DNA of 64,000 nt from Bog-473 sp963736525 (GTDB lineage Bacteria > Actinomycetota > Acidimicrobiia > Acidimicrobiales > RAAP-2), in NCBI GenBank assembly GCA_963736525.1, contig CAVTPF010000012.1, positions 1 to 64,000 on the forward strand. Direction: 5' to 3'. The notes beneath the pieces were generated by a model. It saw only the letters and a list, made by a program, of their open reading frames with translations, was not told the origin of the DNA and ran no database searches. Below, piece after piece: positions 49,305-56,725 of this stretch. Numbering within the stretch: the stretch's first letter is position 1; each line of letters begins with the position of its first letter. Made by a program: the position numbers and the translations under genes.

Positions 49305-50041
49305 GGCGGAACGAGGCCGAGCTGGCCAAGATGCGCCGCGCCGGCAAGGTCGTGGCCGAAATGCACGAGGCGACCCGGGCCGCCGCCAAGCCGGGGGTCA
49401 CCACGCTGGAGCTGGACAAGGTCGCCCGCGAGGTCCTCGAGCACCGAGGTGCCATGTCGAACTTCCTCGGGTACCACGGCTTCCCGGCCGTCATCTGCAC
49501 CTCGCCCAACGCCATGATCGTGCACGGGATCCCGGGCGGCTACGTGCTGGAGGAGGGGGACATCCTCTCCATCGACTGCGGCGCCATCATTGAGGGCTAT
49601 CACGGCGACGCCGCCTTCACCATGGGCATCGGGACGATCTCCAAGGAGGCGCAGAAGCTGCTCGAGGTGACCGAGCGCAGTCTGTGGGCCGGGATCGAGC
49701 AGCTGGTGAAGGGCAACGCCCTCAACGAGGTCGGCCGCGCCGTCCAAAAGGTGGCGGAGGCGGCGGGCTTCAGCGTCGTGCGGGAGTACGTGGGACACGC
49801 CATCGGGACCGCCATGCACGAGCAACCCCAGGTGCCGAACTACTGGCCCGGGAACCGGGGCCCCACCATCAAGACGGGCAACGTCTTCGCCATCGAGCCG
49901 ATGGTCAACGTGGGGAAGCCCGACACGGTGCTCCTCGACGACGGCTGGAGCGTGGTGACGGCCGACGGGAGCCTCTCCGCCCACTTCGAGCACACCATCG
50001 CCGTGACGCCCGACGGGCCCGAGGTCTTCACGGTCCCCTGA
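49301..50041 (+). CDS. map: Methionine aminopeptidase type I
   Basis: 246 residues. It removes the N-terminal Met from new proteins. Metal ligands are all visible: Asp in SIDCGAIIEGYHGDAAFTMG (two), His in VGHAIGTAMHEQPQVPNYW, Glu in VFAIEPMVNVG and Glu in HFEHTIAVT. ATG 49301 overlaps the adk stop. The secY-adk-map order is standard. Confidence 0.98.
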   Translation: MRRNEAELAKMRRAGKVVAEMHEATRAAAKPGVTTLELDKVAREVLEHRGAMSNFLGYHGFPAVICTSPNAMIVHGIPGGYVLEEGDILSIDCGAIIEGYHGDAAFTMGIGTISKEAQKLLEVTERSLWAGIEQLVKGNALNEVGRAVQKVAEAAGFSVVREYVGHAIGTAMHEQPQVPNYWPGNRGPTIKTGNVFAIEPMVNVGKPDTVLLDDGWSVVTADGSLSAHFEHTIAVTPDGPEVFTVP

Positions 50042-50064
50042 GCGAGCCGCCCCGGGCGGATCGG

Positions 50065-50081
50065 ACCCCCCGCGCGGGGGT
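50065..50081 (+). terminator. GC palindrome after map
   Basis: ACCCCCCGCGCGGGGGT can form a GC hairpin 24 bases after the map stop, without a U-tract. It precedes a candidate promoter for infA. Confidence 0.35.
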
Positions 50082-50138
50082 GGGCAGCGCGCCGATGGAC
50101 CCCGTCCGCCCCCCGACCAGCGAGAACCGGGCGTCCGG

Positions 50139-50167
50139 CTGGATTCTGGCGCCAGATGCGGTAGACT
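50139..50167 (+). promoter_or_regulatory. Candidate infA/alpha-operon promoter
   Basis: CTGGAT (50139-50144), 17-base spacer, TAGACT (50162-50167). The -10 fits TANNNT; the -35 is weak. It would give a leader of about 130 bases before infA. Confidence 0.45.
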
Positions 50168-50304
50168 TATTCGCTGGCTCAGGGCCTATCCGCCCCCCGC
50201 GGGGACGGACCATCCGGCAGCCATGCCCGATCCCGCCCCGTTCCGGCCTCGCGCCGCCGGTGCGCTCGGGGCAGCACACAGAACGACGATCAGGAGAGAG
50301 TCAC

Positions 50305-50529
50305 CTGCCCAAGCCCAAGGAAGACGCCATCGTGCTCGAAGGCACGGTGGTCGAGCCACTGCCCAATGCCATGTTCCGTGTCGAGCTCGAAAACGGACAC
50401 AAGGTGCTGGCGCACAGCTCGGGGAAGATGAGGATGCACCGCATTCGCATTCTTCCGGGGGACAAGGTCCAGGTGGAGATCACTCCGTATGACCTCAACC
50501 GGGGTCGGATCACCTATCGGTACAAGTAG
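50305..50529 (+). CDS. infA: Translation initiation factor IF-1 (CTG start)
   Basis: 74 residues, a one-domain OB-fold factor that binds the ribosomal A site. Core: KEDAIVLEGTVVEPLPNAMF, RVELENGHKVLAHSSGKMRM and RITYRYK at the end. No ATG, GTG or TTG lies at the expected N-terminus. A CTG at 50305 sits nine bases after AGGAGAG and gives LPKPKEDAIV, the family beginning. A later in-frame GTG would cut off the first strand. Confidence 0.93.
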   Translation: MPKPKEDAIVLEGTVVEPLPNAMFRVELENGHKVLAHSSGKMRMHRIRILPGDKVQVEITPYDLNRGRITYRYK

Positions 50530-50542
50530 GACGGGGAGTCAA

Positions 50543-50656
50543 GTGAAGGTTCGGCCGAGCGTCAAGCCGATCTGCGAGAAGTGCAAGGTCATCCGGCGCC
50601 GGGGCGTCGTCCGGGTGATCTGTGACAACCCGCGCCACAAGCAGCGGCAGGGCTAG
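50543..50656 (+). CDS. rpmJ: 50S ribosomal protein L36
   Basis: 37 residues from GTG 50543: KVRPSVKPICEKCKVIRRRG, VVRVICDNPRHKQRQG. The zinc ligands Cys, Cys, Cys, His are present. It follows infA by 13 bases with GGGGAG as ribosome-binding site. It is too short for most gene finders. Confidence 0.97.
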   Translation: MKVRPSVKPICEKCKVIRRRGVVRVICDNPRHKQRQG

Positions 50657-50671
50657 GGAGAGGAACGGCAC

Positions 50672-51049
50672 ATGGCCCGAATTTCAGGGGTGGACATCCC
50701 GCGCGAGAAGCGACTGGAGATCTCGCTGACGTACATCTACGGCATCGGCCCGACGCTGTCGACGCAGATCTGCGAGGCGGTCGACGTGAACCCCTCCACC
50801 CGGGTGCGTGACCTGACCGACGAGGAGGTCGCCAAGCTCCGCACCTACATCGACGCCAACTTCCGGGTCGAAGGTGACCTGCGCCGGGACGTGTCCCAGG
50901 ACATCAAGCGCAAGATGGAGATCAACTGCTACCAGGGCGTGCGGCACCGCAGGGGCCTGCCCGTCCACGGCCAGCGCACGCACACCAACGCTCGCACCCG
51001 CAAGGGCCCCAAGAAGACGGTGGCCGGGAAGAAGAAGGTGAAGAAGTAG
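50672..51049 (+). CDS. rpsM: 30S ribosomal protein S13
   Basis: 125 residues. S13 makes the head-to-P-site-tRNA and subunit bridge contacts. Features: ARISGVDIPREKRLEISLTY, IYGIG, and RHRRGLPVHGQRTHTNARTR. The basic tail KKTVAGKKKVKK is typical. The stop overlaps rpsK. Confidence 0.98.
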   Translation: MARISGVDIPREKRLEISLTYIYGIGPTLSTQICEAVDVNPSTRVRDLTDEEVAKLRTYIDANFRVEGDLRRDVSQDIKRKMEINCYQGVRHRRGLPVHGQRTHTNARTRKGPKKTVAGKKKVKK

Positions 51050-51450
51050 TGGCCAAGACCACCAAGCCCGGCGCCCGGCGACCCCGCCGCAAGGAGCGCA
51101 AGAACGTCGCCTACGGCGTCGCCCACATCAAGAGCTCGTTCAACAACACGATCGTCTCCATCGCTGATCCCGAGGGCAACGTGCTGGCCTGGGCCTCGGC
51201 CGGCAATGTCGGCTTCAAGGGCTCGCGCAAGTCCACGCCCTTCGCGGCGCAGCTGGCCGCCGAGGCCTGCGCCCGGCGGGCCATGGAGCACGGTGTGCGC
51301 AAGGTCGACGTGCTCGTGCGCGGCCCGGGTTCGGGCCGCGAGACCGCCATCCGCTCCCTGGCTGCGGTGGGGATCGAGGTCGTCGGCATCAAGGACGTCA
51401 CCCCCATCCCGCACAACGGCTGCCGCCCCAAGAAGCGGCGCCGGGTCTAG
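51049..51450 (+). CDS. rpsK: 30S ribosomal protein S11
   Basis: 133 residues from GTG 51049 (overlaps the rpsM stop). S11 is a platform protein near the mRNA exit. Features: GVAHIKSSFNNTIVSIADPE, GSGRETAIRSLAAVGIEVVG and the end HNGCRPKKRRRV. Confidence 0.98.
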   Translation: MAKTTKPGARRPRRKERKNVAYGVAHIKSSFNNTIVSIADPEGNVLAWASAGNVGFKGSRKSTPFAAQLAAEACARRAMEHGVRKVDVLVRGPGSGRETAIRSLAAVGIEVVGIKDVTPIPHNGCRPKKRRRV

Positions 51451-51477
51451 GCCGAAGAGGAAGAGGAACACCACCCC

Positions 51478-52125
51478 ATGGCTCGATACACCGGTCCCGT
51501 CTGCCGACTCTGCCGGCGCGAGCGGACCAAGCTGTTCTTGAAGGGCGAGCGCTGCTACTCGCTCAAGTGCCCGGTCTCCGAGGCGGTCACCGACCGCCAC
51601 AGCCGCGCCTACCCGCCCGGCGAGCACGGCCGCGACCGCATGCGTCAGGGCTCCGAGTACCTGGCCCAGCTGCGCGAGAAGCAGAAGGCGCGCCGCATCT
51701 ACGGGATTCTGGAGAAGCAGTTCCGCAACATGTACGAGGAGGCGACGCGCCAGGGCGGTATCACCGGTGAGAACCTGCTGCGCAACCTCGAGCTCCGCCT
51801 GGACAACGTGGTGTTCCGGGCCGGCTGGGGCGCCAGCAGGCGCCAGGCCCGCCAGTTCGTGCGCCACGGGCACGTGAGCGTGAACGGCAAGCGGGTCACC
51901 ATCCCGAGCTACCGGGTACGCAAGGGCGACAAGGTGGAGCTGCGCGAGGCCACGCGTGGGAACTTCCTCGTCCGCCGCAACATGGACACGCTGGAGCGCC
52001 AGACCCCGGCCTGGCTCGAGACCGGTGACGCCGGGTTCTCGGTAGCGGTCCTCAACCCGCCGCTGCGCGAGCACATCGACGAGCCCATTCAAGAGCAGCT
52101 CATCGTCGAGCTCTACTCGAAGTAG
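51478..52125 (+). CDS. rpsD: 30S ribosomal protein S4
   Basis: 215 residues. S4 starts small-subunit assembly. The N-terminus has CRLC and C...KC (ERCYSLKCPV), a zinc-type S4. The S4 RNA-binding domain is LELRLDNVVFRAGWGASRRQ, ARQFVRHGHVSVNGKRV. GAAGAGGAAGAGG lies upstream of the ATG. Confidence 0.98.
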   Translation: MARYTGPVCRLCRRERTKLFLKGERCYSLKCPVSEAVTDRHSRAYPPGEHGRDRMRQGSEYLAQLREKQKARRIYGILEKQFRNMYEEATRQGGITGENLLRNLELRLDNVVFRAGWGASRRQARQFVRHGHVSVNGKRVTIPSYRVRKGDKVELREATRGNFLVRRNMDTLERQTPAWLETGDAGFSVAVLNPPLREHIDEPIQEQLIVELYSK

Positions 52126-52169
52126 CCCCGCACCCGATCGCCGACCCCCATCGCACAGGAGTACCCACC

Positions 52170-53108
52170 ATGCTGATCATCCAACGACCAACCGTCGAAG
52201 TCGTCGACGAGGAGCAGAACAACCGGCAGCGCTTCGCCATCGGCCCGCTCGACCCGGGCTTCGGCACCACGCTCGGCAACTCGCTGCGCCGCACCCTGCT
52301 CTCGTCCATTCCCGGTGGCGCCGTCACCCAGCTCCGCTTCGACGAGGCGCTGCACGAATTCACCACGCTCCCCGGCGTCAAGGAGGACGTGACCGACATC
52401 ATCTTGAACCTCAAGGACCTGCTGGTCCGGGTGCACTCCGACGAGCCGGTCACCCTGCGTCTCGACGTGCGCGGCCCGGCCGACGCCACGGCGGCCGACC
52501 TGCAGCTGACACCCGACGTCGAGATCCTGAACCCGGACCTGCACATCGCCTCCATCAACGCCAAGGGCCGCCTGGCCGTCGACGTGACGGTGGAGCGCGG
52601 GCGGGGCTACGCCTCGGCCGACAAGAACAAGAAGTCCTCGACCATCGGCGTCATCCCCATCGACTCCATCTTCTCGCCGGTCCATCGGGTCACCTTCGAC
52701 ATCGAGCCCGTGCGGGTGGAGCAGTCCACCAACTACGACCGCCTGGTCCTCGACATCGAGACCGACGGGACCATCTCGCCCCGCGTGGCGCTGGCCTCGG
52801 CCGGCGACACGCTGCGCAACCTGGTCTCGCTGGTGGCCGACCTGGAGGAGGCGCCGCAGGGCCTCGAGCTCGGTGACACCGGCACGCCCTCCAGCGGGTC
52901 GCCGGACCTGGACCTGCGCATCGAGGAGCTCGACCTCTCCGAGCGCCCGCGCAACTGCCTCAAGCGGGCCCAGATCAACACCATCGGCGAGCTGGTCGAG
53001 CGCACCATGGAGGATCTTCTCGCCATCACCAACTTCGGGCAGAAGTCGGCCGACGAGGTCGTGCAGCGCCTGGACGAGCGCGGGCTGTCGCTCCGCACGA
53101 GGGACTGA
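52170..53108 (+). CDS. rpoA: RNA polymerase subunit alpha
   Basis: 312 residues. The N-terminal domain assembles beta and beta' (GPLDPGFGTTLGNSLRRTLL, GRGYASADKNKKSSTIGVIP). A linker near residues 228-245 leads to the C-terminal domain that contacts UP elements and activators (LKRAQINTIGELVERTMEDL, LAITNFGQKSADEV). It completes the polymerase genes of this window. Confidence 0.99.
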   Translation: MLIIQRPTVEVVDEEQNNRQRFAIGPLDPGFGTTLGNSLRRTLLSSIPGGAVTQLRFDEALHEFTTLPGVKEDVTDIILNLKDLLVRVHSDEPVTLRLDVRGPADATAADLQLTPDVEILNPDLHIASINAKGRLAVDVTVERGRGYASADKNKKSSTIGVIPIDSIFSPVHRVTFDIEPVRVEQSTNYDRLVLDIETDGTISPRVALASAGDTLRNLVSLVADLEEAPQGLELGDTGTPSSGSPDLDLRIEELDLSERPRNCLKRAQINTIGELVERTMEDLLAITNFGQKSADEVVQRLDERGLSLRTRD

Positions 53109-53114
53109 CCGGCC

Positions 53115-53468
53115 ATGCAGGCAACCCCACGGCGCGGGCGGCGGATGGGCGGATCGTCCTCGCACCAGAAGGCCATGATGGGCAACCTGGTCGCCTCGCT
53201 GATCGCGGCCGAGTCGATCGTCACCACCGAGGCCAAGGCGAAGGCACTGCGGCCCGTCGCCGAAAAGTGCGTGACGGCGGCGCGCAAGGGCGGCGTGGCC
53301 AACCACCGCAACGTCGTCGCGCTCATCCGGGACAAGGACATGGCCCACAAGCTCTTCGAGGAGATCGGGCCCCGCTACGCGGACCGGCCCGGCGGCTACA
53401 CCCGCATCCTCAAGCTGGGCCCGCGCCCCGGTGACAACGCGCCGATGGCGCGGATCGAGTTCGTCTAG
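53115..53468 (+). CDS. rplQ: 50S ribosomal protein L17
   Basis: 117 residues. L17 is at the tunnel exit. Features: RRMGGSSSHQKAMMGNLVAS, ESIVTTEAKAKALRPVAEK, RYADRPGGYTRILKLGPRPG. Six bases separate it from rpoA; truA follows after two. Confidence 0.98.
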   Translation: MQATPRRGRRMGGSSSHQKAMMGNLVASLIAAESIVTTEAKAKALRPVAEKCVTAARKGGVANHRNVVALIRDKDMAHKLFEEIGPRYADRPGGYTRILKLGPRPGDNAPMARIEFV

Positions 53469-53470
53469 GG

Positions 53471-54307
53471 GTGGAGCAACCCGCCGGCGCTGCCCCGCAG
53501 CGCTGGAGGCTCCTGATCGCCTACGACGGAGCGGCCTTCCGGGGCTTCGCCGCGCAGCCCGAGGTCCCGACCGTGGCCGGTGCGCTGCGCCAAGCGCTCG
53601 AGCGCGCCGCCCGGTTGCGCGAGCCCCCGCTCATCACCTGCGCGGGCCGTACCGACGCCGGGGTGCACGCCCGGGGCCAGGTCGTCCACGTCGACCTGCC
53701 GGACATCCCCTACGACGGTGCCGACCTGGCCCGCGCCCTCAACCGACAGCTGGCGCCCGAGATCGTGGTGCGCCGGGCCGAGGAGGTGGCCCCCGGCTTC
53801 GACGCCCGCCGTTCGGCCACCGGCCGCACCTACCGCTACCTCGTGTGGAACGCACCCGCCCCCGACCCGCTGCTGGCCCACGTGGCCTGGCACGTCGGCG
53901 ACACCCTCGACCTCGGATCCATGCGGACCGCCTCCGACGTCCTGCTCGGCAGCCACGACTTCCGCTCGTTCTGCCGGCGGCCACCCGGCACCGACGCCTC
54001 CCAGCCGATCGTGCGCCGGGTGACGAGGGCCCGCTGGAGCGTCGACGAGGGCCCGGAGGCCCTCGACGCCACGGGCGGGGGGACGGGACGGCTGCTGCGC
54101 TTCGAGATAGCGGCCGGCTCCTTCTGTCACCAGATGGTGCGCTCCCTGGTGGCCAGCCTGGTCGATGTCGGGCGCGGGAAGGAGCACGCGGCGGGCCTCA
54201 TGACCCGTTTGCGCGCCGCCTCCCGCCAGGCCATGCCCGAGCCGGCGCCGGCCCAGGGCCTGTGCCTGGTCTCGGTGGAGTACCCGAGCGAGTCGTCGGG
54301 ACCCTGA
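53471..54307 (+). CDS. truA: tRNA pseudouridine synthase A
   Basis: 278 residues from GTG 53471. It makes pseudouridine at tRNA positions 38-40. The catalytic Asp is in CAGRTDAGVHARGQVVHVDL. Others: LRIAYDGAAFRGFA-like LLIAYDGAAFRGFAAQPEV, DARRSATGRTYRYLVWN and AGSFCHQMVRSLVASLVDVG. The rplQ-truA pairing is common. Confidence 0.96.
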   Translation: MEQPAGAAPQRWRLLIAYDGAAFRGFAAQPEVPTVAGALRQALERAARLREPPLITCAGRTDAGVHARGQVVHVDLPDIPYDGADLARALNRQLAPEIVVRRAEEVAPGFDARRSATGRTYRYLVWNAPAPDPLLAHVAWHVGDTLDLGSMRTASDVLLGSHDFRSFCRRPPGTDASQPIVRRVTRARWSVDEGPEALDATGGGTGRLLRFEIAAGSFCHQMVRSLVASLVDVGRGKEHAAGLMTRLRAASRQAMPEPAPAQGLCLVSVEYPSESSGP

Positions 54308-54318
54308 ACCACCCCGGC

Positions 54319-54347
54319 TTGCCCCCCCTGCCTGGGGGCCCTATCCT
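54319..54347 (+). promoter_or_regulatory. rplM-rpsI promoter
   Basis: TTGCCC (54319-54324), 17-base spacer, TATCCT (54342-54347), just after the truA stop. It leaves a GC-rich leader of about 95 bases before rplM. Confidence 0.6.
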
Positions 54348-54448
54348 GATATGTCGGCTCGCGGGACCCCCGGGAGCCCTGAGCCCGGCTCCGGGGCCCG
54401 TGTCCCAGGTGCCGCTCGCTCACCACGCAGATGCGAAAGATCGGTCTT

Positions 54449-54898
54449 GTGCGCACATTTTCACCGAAGGTCTCCGAGATCCAGCGAGCCTGGTACGTCG
54501 TCGACGCCGACGGCCTCGTCCTCGGGCGCCTGGCCTCGTCGGTGGCCGCCATCCTGCGCGGGAAGAACCGCCCCTACTTCGCACCGCACGTCGACACCGG
54601 TGACCACGTGATCGTGGTCAACGCGGACAAGGTGGTCCTCACCTCGGGCAAGGCCGAGGTGAAGATGGCCTACCGCCACAGCGGGTACCCCGGCGGGCTG
54701 CGCGCCACCAGCTATGCCGAACTGCTCGACGACCGGCCCGCCGAACTGATCCGGCGTTCCGTGCGCGGCATGCTGCCCAAGAACACCCTCGGCCGCCAGA
54801 TGCTGAGCAAGCTCCAGGTCTACGCCGGCCCCGAGCACCCACACGCCGCCCAGAAGCCCGAGCCGCTCGAGCTGCCCGAGGCCCGCCGGGCCGGCTGA
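54449..54898 (+). CDS. rplM: 50S ribosomal protein L13
   Basis: 149 residues from GTG 54449. An in-frame ATG at 54431 would add MRKIGL; I prefer GTG because the product then begins with the usual RTFSPK and has the usual length. Neither start has a clear ribosome-binding site. Features: QRAWYVVDADGLVLGRLASS, KMAYRHSGYPGGLRATSYAE and GMLPKNTLGRQMLSKLQVYA. It forms an operon with rpsI. Confidence 0.96.
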   Translation: MRTFSPKVSEIQRAWYVVDADGLVLGRLASSVAAILRGKNRPYFAPHVDTGDHVIVVNADKVVLTSGKAEVKMAYRHSGYPGGLRATSYAELLDDRPAELIRRSVRGMLPKNTLGRQMLSKLQVYAGPEHPHAAQKPEPLELPEARRAG

Positions 54899-54926
54899 GC
54901 GCACCAGGAAGGACACGACCCACGCA

Positions 54927-55319
54927 ATGCCCGCACCACTGAGCCAAACCACTGGACGTCGCAAGGAGGCGGTGGCGCGCGTCCGCTTCCGCCCGGGCCA
55001 GGGCACCATCACCATCAACAAGTTGCCCTTCGAGAGGTACTTCACGTCGGCCACCCACCGCATGCTGGTGACCGAGCCGCTGCGCATCACCAACACCGCC
55101 GAGTCCTACGACATCGACGCAACCATCGACGGAGGCGGCATCTCGGGCCAGGCCGGCGCCATGCGCCTCGGCATCGCGCGGAGCCTGTGCGAGGTCGATC
55201 CCGAGCTGCGCGGCCCGCTCAAGCGCTCCGGCCTCCTGACCCGCGACGCCCGCGAGAAGGAATCGAAGAAGTACGGGCTGAAGAAGGCCCGCAAGGCGCC
55301 GCAGTACTCCAAGCGGTAG
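54927..55319 (+). CDS. rpsI: 30S ribosomal protein S9
   Basis: 130 residues. S9's C-terminal tail contacts P-site tRNA. Features: TTGRRKEAVARVRFRPGQGT, ISGQAGAMRLGIARSLCEVD and KKYGLKKARKAPQYSKR at the end. AGGAAGGA lies before the ATG. Confidence 0.98.
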   Translation: MPAPLSQTTGRRKEAVARVRFRPGQGTITINKLPFERYFTSATHRMLVTEPLRITNTAESYDIDATIDGGGISGQAGAMRLGIARSLCEVDPELRGPLKRSGLLTRDAREKESKKYGLKKARKAPQYSKR

Positions 55320-55333
55320 CAAGCGATACGCGA

Positions 55334-56704
55334 GTGGCGCCGGCCCGCTTCGGCACCGATGGAGTGCGCGGGGTCGCGAACGAGGAGCTGACGGCCGAAC
55401 TGGCGTTGGCTCTCGGGCGCGCCACCGCCCGCATCCTGCCCGCCCCGACCTTCGTGGTCGGGCGCGACACCCGGCGCTCGGGCCCGCTCCTGCAGGCCGC
55501 CTTCTCGGCCGGCCTGGCCACCGAGGGGGCCGACGTCGTGGACCTGGGCGTGCTGCCCACGCCCGGGGTGGCCGCGGTGGCCGAGCGACGCCAGGCCCCC
55601 GGCGCCATGATCTCGGCCTCGCACAACCCCTTCGGCGACAACGGCATAAAGCTCTTCAGCCTCCTCGGCACAAAGCTGCCCACCGACGTCGAAGGCGAGA
55701 TAGAGCGCGAGCTCGAGTCGGTGTTGTCCGACCCCGACCGCCCGCCGCGCCGGCCGACCGGCTACGGAGTGGGGCGCATCACCACCGACCCCTCGGCGGT
55801 CGAGCTCTACAAGGAGCACCTGGTCGCCACGACGGAGGGCCGCCGGCTCGACGGACTGCGCATCGTCGTGGACTGCGCCAACGGCGCCGCCAGCGCGATC
55901 GCGCCGTGGGTGCTGAGTGAGCTGGGGGCGCGGGTGACCACGTTGAACGACGCACCCGACGGCTCGAACATCAACGAGAAGTGCGGCTCGACCGATCCCG
56001 CCCAGCTGTCCCTGGCGGTGGTGGAGCACCAGGCCGACCTCGGTCTCGCCTTCGACGGTGACGCCGACCGGGCGATCGCGGTCGACCACACCGGCACCAT
56101 CATCGACGGTGACGTGCTCCTCGCGCTCTTCGCGCTCGACCTGGCCGAGCGCGGGCGCCTGGCCGGCCAGACCGTCGCCGTCACCGTCATGACCAACCTC
56201 GGCTTCCGCCTGGCCATGGAGAGCCGCGACATCGCCGTGCGCGAGACGGACGTGGGCGACCGTCACGTACTGGCCGCGCTCGATGCCGACGGGCTCAGCC
56301 TCGGCGGCGAGCAGTCCGGCCACATCATCTTCCGCTCGCTGTCGACGACGGGCGACGGGATCCTCACCGGCATCGCGCTGGGCGACCTCGTGCTGCGCTC
56401 GGGCCGCCCGCTGGCCGATCTCTCGGCCGGGTTGGTCGAGCGGGTGCCGCAGCGCCTCGTCAACGTGCCGATCCCCCAGCCGGAGCGCCTGGCCGACTGC
56501 GCCGAGGTGTGGGAGGCCGTGGTGAAGGCCGAGGCCGAGCTCGGCCACGAGGGCCGGGTGCTCCTCCGGCCGAGCGGCACCGAGCCCCTCGTGCGCATCA
56601 TGGTCGAGGCGCGGTCCGAGGCCCAGGCCAACGCGGTGGCGGCCCAGCTCGCCGGCGTGGTGGAGGCAGCCCTCGGGAAGGTCGAGCCGCAGGCACCCAG
56701 GTAG
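55334..56704 (+). CDS. glmM: Phosphoglucosamine mutase
   Basis: 456 residues from GTG 55334, 14 bases after rpsI. It converts glucosamine-6-phosphate to glucosamine-1-phosphate for peptidoglycan and lipoglycans. Features: RFGTDGVRGVANEELTAELA, the phosphoserine loop MISASHNPFGDNGIK, the metal loop FDGDADRAIAV and the phosphate-binding RPSGTEPLVRIMVEA. It pairs in function with glmS next door. Confidence 0.97.
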   Translation: MAPARFGTDGVRGVANEELTAELALALGRATARILPAPTFVVGRDTRRSGPLLQAAFSAGLATEGADVVDLGVLPTPGVAAVAERRQAPGAMISASHNPFGDNGIKLFSLLGTKLPTDVEGEIERELESVLSDPDRPPRRPTGYGVGRITTDPSAVELYKEHLVATTEGRRLDGLRIVVDCANGAASAIAPWVLSELGARVTTLNDAPDGSNINEKCGSTDPAQLSLAVVEHQADLGLAFDGDADRAIAVDHTGTIIDGDVLLALFALDLAERGRLAGQTVAVTVMTNLGFRLAMESRDIAVRETDVGDRHVLAALDADGLSLGGEQSGHIIFRSLSTTGDGILTGIALGDLVLRSGRPLADLSAGLVERVPQRLVNVPIPQPERLADCAEVWEAVVKAEAELGHEGRVLLRPSGTEPLVRIMVEARSEAQANAVAAQLAGVVEAALGKVEPQAPR

Positions 56705-56711
56705 CCGCAGG

Positions 56712-56717
56712 TAGCCT
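56712..56717 (+). promoter_or_regulatory. -10 box of glmS (leaderless)
   Basis: TAGCCT, eight bases before the glmS ATG and without a Shine-Dalgarno between; it overlaps the glmM 3' flank. Confidence 0.5.
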
Positions 56718-56725
56718 GGGTCACC

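Noticed and set aside
56705..56725. glmS ribozyme upstream of glmS
   Set aside because: Only 21 bases lie between glmM and glmS, too short for the ribozyme.
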